The position numbers were made by a program, and so were the translations under genes. A DNA stretch of 8,787 nt. It comes from an uncultured Rhodospirillaceae bacterium (GTDB lineage Bacteria > Pseudomonadota > Alphaproteobacteria > RF32 > CAG-239). Shown piece by piece: positions 1-5,045 of the stretch (its first letter is position 1; every line of letters begins with the position of its first letter). The notes under the pieces are model-generated. The model did not search any database. It saw only the letters and a list, made by a program, of their open reading frames with translations, and was not told where the DNA came from. The stretch lies in the NCBI GenBank assembly GCA_900320035.1, contig ONQU01000112.1, positions 1-8,787 on the forward strand, given 5' to 3'.

Positions 1-51
1 GTCCATTTCACTTAACGCTTTATCTAAATTAAACTCGCTATTATTTGTCAT
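1..51 (-). CDS. N-terminus of an unidentified protein (truncated by window edge)
   Basis: An ATG at 51-49 on the minus strand opens a frame of 17 codons that runs off the left edge, reading MTNNSEFNLDKALSEMD. A clear Shine-Dalgarno sequence, AAGGAGAA (64-57), sits at normal spacing upstream, and a plausible promoter lies at 102-130, so the start is well supported although almost none of the protein is visible. The acidic, helix-prone start resembles the beginning of small proteins such as the exonuclease VII small subunit (pattern F-x-x-A-L-x-E-L-E), but 17 residues are too few to assign a family. The function is left open. Confidence 0.6.
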   Translation of the reverse strand, partial: MTNNSEFNLDKALSEMD

Positions 52-101
52 TTCTCTTCTCCTTATTTAAGTTTATGCAATCCAAAGAATCGCTTCTTAT
101 A

Positions 102-130
102 CTTTTATTTTACCCCCGATTTTTTGTCAA
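102..130 (-). promoter_or_regulatory. Probable sigma70-type promoter for the gene at 1-51
   Basis: On the minus strand a perfect -35 box TTGACA (130-125) is followed by a 17-base spacer and TAAAAG (107-102) as a -10 box. Transcription would start near base 95, giving a leader of about 45 bases before the ATG at 51. The -35 and spacing are ideal; the -10 box matches the consensus less well. A TAAAAT at 112-107 is also present but only 12 bases from the -35, too close to be used. Confidence 0.45.
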
Positions 131-172
131 GTCTTTTTTGCAAAAAATGAATTTTTATTTTCAAAGCAAAAT

Positions 173-215
173 GTCATGCCTATTTTTCGGTTCTGCCGAA
201 AAATTTAAGGCATCT
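173..215 (+). repeat. Palindromic intergenic element, copy 1
   Basis: The element starts GTCATGCC and ends GGCATCT. It folds into an outer 6-bp stem (ATGCCT 176-181 with AGGCAT 208-213), a 3-base bulge TTA (205-207) on the 3' side, and a perfect inner 9-bp stem (182-190 with 196-204) closed by a 5-base loop. The same layout recurs at 242-281 and, inverted, at 316-359. It does not look coding. The form recalls the short dispersed palindromic repeats known in many proteobacterial genomes, which begin GTCAT and end ATC; membership of a named family is an inference. Confidence 0.65.
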
Positions 216-241
216 ACCGATTCATAAAATATAAAAACAGA

Positions 242-281
242 GTCATGCCTCGTTTTTACTTGCAAAAACGTCAGGGCATCT
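242..281 (+). repeat. Palindromic intergenic element, copy 2
   Basis: This copy starts GTCATGCCT and ends GGGCATCT. The outer stem pairs ATGCCT (245-250) with GGGCAT (274-279, one T-G wobble). A 3-base bulge TCA (271-273) lies on the 3' side, and the inner stem pairs CGTTTTT (251-257) with AAAAACG (264-270) around a 6-base loop. Its ends match copy 1 almost exactly while the inner stem differs in sequence but still pairs, as expected if structure is conserved. After the element both copies continue CTAC followed by a GA(A)TT-like segment, so similarity extends a few bases beyond the stem. Confidence 0.65.
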
Positions 282-315
282 ACGAATTAAAAAAATATTG
301 CACTACGCAAAGATG

Positions 316-359
316 AGATTCCTTGATGACCTGACGCGCCGCGCAGGTCAAGGAATGAC
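316..359 (-). repeat. Palindromic intergenic element, copy 3 (inverted)
   Basis: Read on the minus strand, it starts GTCATTCCT and ends AGGAATCT. The outer 6-bp stem is ATTCCT with AGGAAT, the 3-base bulge TCA lies on the 3' side (plus positions 324-326), and the inner stem TGACCTG/CAGGTCA is 7 bp around a GC-rich 10-base loop. The third outer pair is T-A here and G-C in copies 1 and 2, a paired change that preserves the stem. The loop (334-343) is markedly GC-rich against its AT-rich surroundings. The element lies between the tRNA terminator and the other two copies. Confidence 0.65.
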
Positions 360-372
360 AATATATATTTAC

Positions 373-403
373 AAAAATAGCCACCGCAAGGGTGGCTATT
401 TTT
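373..403 (-). terminator. Rho-independent terminator of tRNA-Gln
   Basis: A perfect 13-bp inverted repeat (373-385 with 391-403) encloses a 5-base loop. The core is ATAGCCACC/GGTGGCTAT and the ends are A-tract/T-tract, so on the minus strand a GC-rich stem is followed by TTTTT. It begins 3 bases after the CCA end of the tRNA. Because both flanks carry A/T runs it could also work for plus-strand transcripts, although none is evident. Confidence 0.85.
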
Positions 404-405
404 TG

Positions 406-479
406 TGGCTGCTTCACCTGGACTCGAACCAAGATTGACGGAGTCAGAATCCGCTGTCCTACCATTAGACGATGAAGCA
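406..479 (-). tRNA. tRNA-Gln (anticodon CTG)
   Basis: The minus strand folds into a complete cloverleaf of 74 bases with the CCA end encoded (408-406). The acceptor stem TGCTTCA/TGAAGCA is perfect. The D-arm is GTCT/GGAC around AATGGTA, the anticodon arm is GCGGA/TCCGT around TTCTGAC, and the T-arm is CTTGG/CCAGG around TTCGAGT. The anticodon at positions 34-36 is CTG, which reads CAG codons for glutamine. The discriminator base is G. The gene stands alone, with its own promoter (493-521) and terminator (373-403), so it is probably transcribed as a single-gene unit. Confidence 0.95.
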
Positions 480-492
480 ATCGTTATGTGCC

Positions 493-521
493 TATATAGG
501 TTAAAAAAAGTGCCTTGTCAA
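493..521 (-). promoter_or_regulatory. Sigma70-type promoter of tRNA-Gln
   Basis: The minus strand carries a perfect -35 TTGACA (521-516), a 17-base spacer and a -10 box TATATA (498-493). The predicted start, around 486, is about 7 bases before the mature 5' end of the tRNA at 479. This is one of the best promoter matches in the window, as expected for a stable RNA gene. Confidence 0.8.
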
Positions 522-544
522 CTATTTTCATTATGCGTATGTGC

Positions 545-1909
545 TTAGTCATCAATTGATAAACTGAGCCATTTGCCGCGGGTGTTATAATAGTTTTCTT
601 TAGCGTTATAGTAGTTAACCTTAAGATCTAATTGTCTTGCCGTTAATTTACCCATGGCTTGCAATAATTGCAGACCGGAAACATAGTAGTCGTGGCGGGC
701 TTCTACTTCACTAACCTGCGAAAATAATAAAGCTTGATAAGCGTTCAAAACGTCGAGCACGGTGCGGTTGCCAAGTGCTTCTTCTTTTTGCGTGCCTTCC
801 AAAGCAATCGCCGATGCTTTTATTTGTTCGCGGATAGATGATATATTTGCTTTTGAAGTTTGCATCATTTCCCAGCCGCTGGTTACACCTAATTCTACGG
901 CATTGACTGCCGCACGTAAATCTTCTTCAGCCTGCCAACGTTGATATTTGCTTTTGCGGATAGCGGCACGGGTAGCACCGGCTTCATAAAGCGGAATACT
1001 CATATCAACGGTATATTCGGTATTACGGGTGGTAAAGTTATTTCCATTAATGGTTGAGGCTTTATTTTTGAAATTTGAAGCGGTGAATGAAACTTCCGGC
1101 AACAAACCGCCGGTTTTGCTGTTAACATTATATTTTGCCGCTTTCAGAGCCTTTTTAGCCGCCTTTAAGCCATAGTTATTTTCAGCAGCATATTGTCTGG
1201 CGGCGGCATAGTTGGTTGGAAAAAGTTTAGCTAAATTTTCCGGAAAAGCCACTTTGTCCGGTTGATGTCCGACAATATCCAAATAATTGGCCTGTGAGAT
1301 GGCTAAATTGCCTTGCGCCAAAACTAAATCTGACTGGGCTTGCGCATAACTGGCCCGTGATTGAGCTACATCGGTGCGGGTTACTTCCCCCACATCAAAA
1401 CGCGCCAAGGTTTCATCGAGCTGTTTTTTCAGCAAGCGTTCATTATTTTTTTGTAAGTTAACAATGGCTTCGTCGCGGACCACATCTAAATAAGCGGTTG
1501 CCGCTTGCAACAGAATGGTTTGTTCAACGTTATAAAGGTTATTTAGTTCGGCTTTAGCGGCATTATCGGCGGCTTTAACCGAGTTATAAGTGGAAAAGCC
1601 GTTAAATAAAGGTTGTTTTATAGCACCACCGTAGTTTTTACCATGGCCATCAACAGTTGGACCGCCGGTAGAGCGGGTGTGACTGTCGGTATAACCACCC
1701 TGCAGAGCGACAGTGGGCCGAAAACCGGAACGAGCAGCGGCGGCATCTTCATTAACCGCACCACTGGCGGCACGTTCGCCGTGTAGCACCGGATTAGTAT
1801 CATAAGCTGAACTCATAGCTTCAAAAATTGTTTCCGCAGAAGCATTGGTTATGGTTAAAACAGCTAAAATCAACGTCCCCAAAAAACTTTTTTTCATTTT
1901 TTTCACCAT
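545..1909 (-). CDS. tolC: TolC family outer membrane efflux/secretion protein
   Basis: TolC proteins form trimeric channel-tunnels through the outer membrane and periplasm that serve as exit ducts for RND or ABC efflux pumps and type I secretion systems. The 454 residues match the usual length. The N-terminus (MKKSFLGTLILAVLTITNASA) is a classic signal peptide, cleaved probably before ETIFEAM. The mature start has the family pattern: an 'EA...AYDTNP-L' helix followed by 'ARSGFRPTVALQGGY', then two similar halves (about residues 45-240 and 250-440) rich in coiled-coil helices. The start is uncertain: the ATG at 1909 has no visible Shine-Dalgarno, whereas the ATG four codons later (1897) is preceded by GGTGA, so the true protein may be 450 residues. 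Its membrane-fusion and pump partners are not in the window. The gene is divergent from glgP and has its own promoter at 1948-1976. The family call is firm; the symbol is by family only. Confidence 0.9.
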   Translation of the reverse strand: MVKKMKKSFLGTLILAVLTITNASAETIFEAMSSAYDTNPVLHGERAASGAVNEDAAAARSGFRPTVALQGGYTDSHTRSTGGPTVDGHGKNYGGAIKQPLFNGFSTYNSVKAADNAAKAELNNLYNVEQTILLQAATAYLDVVRDEAIVNLQKNNERLLKKQLDETLARFDVGEVTRTDVAQSRASYAQAQSDLVLAQGNLAISQANYLDIVGHQPDKVAFPENLAKLFPTNYAAARQYAAENNYGLKAAKKALKAAKYNVNSKTGGLLPEVSFTASNFKNKASTINGNNFTTRNTEYTVDMSIPLYEAGATRAAIRKSKYQRWQAEEDLRAAVNAVELGVTSGWEMMQTSKANISSIREQIKASAIALEGTQKEEALGNRTVLDVLNAYQALLFSQVSEVEARHDYYVSGLQLLQAMGKLTARQLDLKVNYYNAKENYYNTRGKWLSLSIDD

Positions 1910-1947
1910 CTGTTATTTTATGTGTTTATCAACTTACGTTCTTAATT

Positions 1948-1976
1948 TTTATAGCGAGGCTCCAGCCAAAAAGCAA
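1948..1976 (-). promoter_or_regulatory. Probable sigma70-type promoter of tolC
   Basis: On the minus strand TTGCTT (1976-1971), a 17-base spacer and TATAAA (1953-1948) make a good promoter. Transcription would start near 1941, giving a leader of about 30-45 bases depending on which ATG is used. The spacer holds a small palindrome, GGCTGGAGCC (1958-1967), which may be chance. Confidence 0.6.
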
Positions 1977-2012
1977 ATTTTAAAACCAATTTATGCAACG
2001 CCGGCTATTCAT

Positions 2013-2041
2013 TTTAACAATAAAATTGCTATATTGTTAAA
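2013..2041. promoter_or_regulatory. Inverted repeat, possible operator between tolC and glgP
   Basis: TTTAACAAT (2013-2021) and ATTGTTAAA (2033-2041) are perfect 9-bp inverted arms separated by 11 bases. Their centres are 20 bp apart, about two helical turns, which suits a dimeric DNA-binding regulator. It lies about 40 bases upstream of the possible glgP -10 box at 2082-2087, where an operator or activator site is expected. No U-tract follows, so it is not a terminator. In AT-rich DNA some such repeats arise by chance. Confidence 0.35.
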
Positions 2042-2078
2042 TAATTTTCAATCAATTTTCTCTATTCTCAGAGATAAT

Positions 2079-2087
2079 TGGTATAAA
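2079..2087 (+). promoter_or_regulatory. Possible extended -10 promoter of glgP
   Basis: The sequence TGGTATAAA is a TGn-extended -10 box. No good -35 box lies at the right distance, which extended -10 promoters can tolerate. Transcription would start near 2094 and give a leader of about 18 bases that contains the ribosome binding site at 2101. This is the best candidate in the gap but remains weakly supported. Confidence 0.3.
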
Positions 2088-2111
2088 AAGGTATGTTTAC
2101 GGAGAAAAAAA

Positions 2112-4574
2112 GTGAAAACATCAACTCGTGCTTTAAGTGAAATGGAAATTGCGCGGCTCAAATTAACTATTGAGCACTACACTAAATATTTTATCGGCAA
2201 ACGCACTTGTGAATTAACCAAAGAAGAAGCCTTTACAGTGATTGCTTTGGCGGTGCGCGAGTTTGCAATGGATAAAATGTATGAAACCATTGCGCGTTAT
2301 AATAAAGTTGGCACGAAGCGTGTATATTATCTTTCCATTGAATACCTTATTGGTCGGTCGCTGGAAAATAATTTATACAATCTGGGTTTGTATGACGCCT
2401 TGAAAGATATTAAAATTGACGGGTGGCCAAATATATCGTTGCAGGAAATTTTTGATGCAGAGTATGATCCGGCGCTTGGTAACGGCGGTTTAGGGCGTTT
2501 AGCTGCCGGCTATCTTGATTCAATGGCATCAATGGGCTTACCGGGGTTTGGTTATGGTATTAACTATCAATTCGGCTTGTTTAAACAAAAATTTGAAAAT
2601 GGTTATCAAATTGAGCAAGCTGACTATTGGTTGCAAGAAAATTCGCCATGGCAATTTGCCCGTTATGACCGCACGGTGACCATTCCGATTGGCGGTCATG
2701 TTGAAATGTATAATAAACCGGACGGAAAAGTAGGTTATACGTGGGTTGATACACACGTTCTTTATGGTGTGCCGTATGATTTTCCGATTGTCGGGTTTAT
2801 GGGAAAATCGGTGAATTATCTGCGATTATTTTCTGCCAAAAGCGATGATGAGTTGGATATTAATATTTTTAACAGCGGCGGCTATATTGAGGCGGTGCGT
2901 GATAAAATTAAAACCGAAACGATTTCTAAAGTTTTATATCCGTCGGACAATATTGACTCCGGCAAAACATTGCGTTTGACACAACAATATTTCTTTGTTT
3001 CGTGTGCAATTCAAGATATTATGCGGCGTTTCTTAGAGAAGCATAATGACTTTAGAAAATTGCCTGATGAGGTCGCTATTCAACTTAATGACACCCATCC
3101 GGCCCTGGCAATTGTGGAAATGATGCGGCAATTGTTAGATGTTTATGGGCAGGAATGGGATGATTCTTGGGAGATTGTGACGAAGGTGTTTGCATACACC
3201 AATCATACATTGTTACCGGAAGCATTGGAAAAATGGCCGAGCCGCATTTTCCGCCGAATTTTACCGCGCCATTTGCAGATTATTTATGAAATTAACCGGC
3301 GTTTTATGGAGTTTGCACGCAGTCACTTTGGTGAAGATTCTTACAAGCTCGGGCGGGTTTCGATTGTGGACGGTGAAGGTGATAATCAAATGATACGCAT
3401 GGCTAATCTTTCGATTGTCGGTTCTTTTTCGGTAAACGGTGTGGCTAAATTACACTCGGAGCTGATTAAACATTCTTTGGTGCCGGAGTTTTACGAATTA
3501 TGGCCGGAGAAATTTACCAATGTAACCAATGGTATTACGCCGCGGCGCTGGTTGGTACATGCCAATAATGCTTTGGCAACCCTGATTTGCGACAAAATCG
3601 GCACAGGCTGGATTACCGATTTAGAAGAACTGCGCGGGTTGGAAAAATATGCCGATAATAAAGAATTTATCAAGAAATTTTTGGAGATTAAGCTGGAAAA
3701 TAAAAAGCGTTTGGTTCAACATGTTTATAAAACCACGCGCGTGATGATTGATAAAAACAGTTTGTATATTGTGCACGCTAAGCGAATCCATGAATATAAG
3801 CGGCAACTGATGACAATTTTGCAGGTGATTGGTGAATATTTGGCAATTACGCGGGACAATGTTCGCCCACTGACGCCGAAAACATATATCTTTGCCGGTA
3901 AGGCAGCACCGTCATATACTTTTGCTAAATTAGTGATAAAGCTCATTAATAATGTGGCGGAAGTGATTAATAACGATGAAAATGTCAATAAATATCTCAA
4001 AGTTGTATTTATTCCGGATTATAAAGTATCGGTGGCAGAATATTTAATTCCGGCGGCGGATATCAGTTGTCAAATATCAACGGCAGGGTTTGAGGCTTCC
4101 GGTACCGGCAATATGAAATTTGCTTTAAATGGTGCCGTAACCGTAGGGACTTATGATGGTGCCAATATTGAAATTAGAGAGGCGGTTGGTGAAGATAATT
4201 TTTATTTGTTTGGTTTGACCGAGGAGCAAATTCGTGATAAACGGATGACATATAATCCGCGGATATTGTATGAGCAATCGGAATATATTAAGCGGATTTT
4301 AAATGCGGTTAATTCTAATTTGTTTGCCGATAAAAACTATCCGCAACAATTTCAGCCGATATTTGATTCGCTATTAAATAACGACTACTATTTTGTGTTG
4401 GCAGATTTAGAAGCTTTTGATAAGGCGATTGGTCAAGCGGCAATTGATTATCGTAACAAAGAACTATGGGCGAAAAAATCGCTAATGAATGTGGCGCGAA
4501 TTGGCTATTTCTCAAGCGATCGTTCAGTGATGGAATATGCTAAAAAGATTTGGCATGTAAAGCCGGTTGATTAA
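2112..4574 (+). CDS. glgP: Glycogen/maltodextrin phosphorylase (GTG start)
   Basis: Glycogen phosphorylase cuts alpha-1,4-glucan ends with phosphate and releases glucose-1-phosphate, using pyridoxal phosphate as cofactor. The protein has 820 residues, the standard family length. Motifs in order: N-terminal 'YYLSIEYLIGRSLENN', the substrate-site block around GNGGLGRLAAGY (residues 123-134), 'LNDTHPALAI', and the cofactor site EASGTGNMK with the PLP lysine at residue 669, followed by 'GTYDGANIEI'. The GTG at 2112 is chosen because GGAGA (2101-2105) sits 6 bases upstream and homology starts shortly after it. The frame stays open further back to an ATG at 1845, but that would add 89 non-homologous residues and overlap the start of tolC. 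No other glycogen genes are beside it. The small gene at 4656 follows after 81 bases and could be co-transcribed. The phosphorylase call is firm; glycogen versus maltodextrin preference is not readable from sequence alone. Confidence 0.95.
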   Translation: MKTSTRALSEMEIARLKLTIEHYTKYFIGKRTCELTKEEAFTVIALAVREFAMDKMYETIARYNKVGTKRVYYLSIEYLIGRSLENNLYNLGLYDALKDIKIDGWPNISLQEIFDAEYDPALGNGGLGRLAAGYLDSMASMGLPGFGYGINYQFGLFKQKFENGYQIEQADYWLQENSPWQFARYDRTVTIPIGGHVEMYNKPDGKVGYTWVDTHVLYGVPYDFPIVGFMGKSVNYLRLFSAKSDDELDINIFNSGGYIEAVRDKIKTETISKVLYPSDNIDSGKTLRLTQQYFFVSCAIQDIMRRFLEKHNDFRKLPDEVAIQLNDTHPALAIVEMMRQLLDVYGQEWDDSWEIVTKVFAYTNHTLLPEALEKWPSRIFRRILPRHLQIIYEINRRFMEFARSHFGEDSYKLGRVSIVDGEGDNQMIRMANLSIVGSFSVNGVAKLHSELIKHSLVPEFYELWPEKFTNVTNGITPRRWLVHANNALATLICDKIGTGWITDLEELRGLEKYADNKEFIKKFLEIKLENKKRLVQHVYKTTRVMIDKNSLYIVHAKRIHEYKRQLMTILQVIGEYLAITRDNVRPLTPKTYIFAGKAAPSYTFAKLVIKLINNVAEVINNDENVNKYLKVVFIPDYKVSVAEYLIPAADISCQISTAGFEASGTGNMKFALNGAVTVGTYDGANIEIREAVGEDNFYLFGLTEEQIRDKRMTYNPRILYEQSEYIKRILNAVNSNLFADKNYPQQFQPIFDSLLNNDYYFVLADLEAFDKAIGQAAIDYRNKELWAKKSLMNVARIGYFSSDRSVMEYAKKIWHVKPVD

Positions 4575-4579
4575 AAGAT

Positions 4580-4611
4580 AAATCAGGAAAAAGCTGCTTG
4601 ATTTTAGTTTT
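4580..4611 (+). terminator. Weak possible terminator after glgP
   Basis: AAATCAGG (4580-4587) pairs with CTTGATTT (4597-4604), with one G-T wobble, around a 9-base loop, and is followed by a T-rich run (TTTTAGTTTT). The stem is AT-rich and the T-run is interrupted, so termination would probably be partial and read-through into the small gene at 4656 is likely. Confidence 0.3.
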
Positions 4612-4648
4612 CTCTTACATTAAACTGACGAATGTTTGATGTAAGAGA
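4611..4648 (+). promoter_or_regulatory. Hairpin overlapping the ribosome binding site of the small membrane-protein gene
   Basis: TCTCTTACAT (4611-4620) is the exact complement of ATGTAAGAGA (4639-4648). After one mismatch, AAAC (4622-4625) pairs with GTTT (4634-4637), leaving an 8-base loop. The 3' arm covers most of the Shine-Dalgarno region AGAGAGG (4644-4650) of the ATG at 4656. There is no T-run after it, so it is not an ordinary terminator. In RNA it could limit ribosome access; as DNA it could be an operator. Which of these applies is an inference. Confidence 0.5.
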
Positions 4649-4655
4649 GGTAGCT

Positions 4656-5045
4656 ATGGGTTTTTTATCTTCGATTCCGTTTATGTCTTTAGGTAGCGGT
4701 GTTTTAGGCTTAACAATATCGTTGGCGTTAGCGGCAATTTTGCTGGCGCTATGGGCATTGGTACTGTTGATTTTACACCCGTTGCATGCCACAATGTTTG
4801 TGCTTGCGGCACTATTTGAATATGCGCTGATTTATTTTTGCGGATTTCATTTATGGGCTGATATCATTGCCTTTTTTGTGTTTTACATCAGTATCTTTGG
4901 GCTATACAGCTTGTTTTTGCGACGCTTTTTGCCGTTACCGAAAACTGAAATTGAAATGCTGATTAAATTGGCGCAAATGCGGCAAGAAGAATTGCTAGAT
5001 GAAAGCGAATATAAAAAAGCCAAAAAGCGTTTACTGAAATTATAA
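4656..5045 (+). CDS. Small membrane protein with C-terminal SHOCT-like domain
   Basis: The protein of 129 residues has three hydrophobic stretches, at about residues 14-40, 44-62 and 67-88, likely membrane helices. A charged cytoplasmic-type tail follows. The last 30 residues (LIKLAQMRQEEL...SEYKKAKKRLLKL) fit the pattern of the SHOCT short C-terminal domain: a helix, a turn with 'L-x-[DE]-E-[FY]', then 'K-x-x-LL'. SHOCT domains occur at the ends of many bacterial membrane and shock-related proteins and are thought to mediate oligomerisation; no enzyme activity is implied. The ATG at 4656 is chosen because AGAGAGG lies 5 bases upstream; an earlier in-frame ATG at 4632 sits in the hairpin loop and lacks a binding site. 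The gene lies 81 bases after glgP, and its stop codon abuts that of the converging gene. Specific role unknown. Confidence 0.75.
   Translation: MGFLSSIPFMSLGSGVLGLTISLALAAILLALWALVLLILHPLHATMFVLAALFEYALIYFCGFHLWADIIAFFVFYISIFGLYSLFLRRFLPLPKTEIEMLIKLAQMRQEELLDESEYKKAKKRLLKL

Noticed and set aside
45..227. 60-residue plus-strand open frame in the left intergenic region
   Set aside because: It begins inside the opposite-strand gene start, has low-complexity Phe/Leu/Ser-rich content, and runs through the first palindromic element. No ribosome binding site or family resemblance.
173..359. Possible CRISPR array
   Set aside because: Only three units, of unequal spacing and mixed orientation, with variable inner stems; no uniform repeats and spacers, and no cas genes.
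280..480. 66-residue minus-strand open frame
   Set aside because: It covers the tRNA-Gln gene, its terminator and a palindromic element; a chance frame.
3725..4000. 91-residue minus-strand frame inside glgP
   Set aside because: It is opposite an intact, strongly conserved coding region and has no recognisable domain; a shadow frame.
4611..4648. Hairpin as an intrinsic terminator for glgP
   Set aside because: No T-run follows the 3' arm; the bases after it are the ribosome binding site and start codon of the next gene.
4632..4655. Earlier in-frame ATG as start of the small membrane protein
   Set aside because: It lies in the loop and arm of the hairpin and has no Shine-Dalgarno sequence, whereas the ATG at 4656 has AGAGAGG at good spacing.
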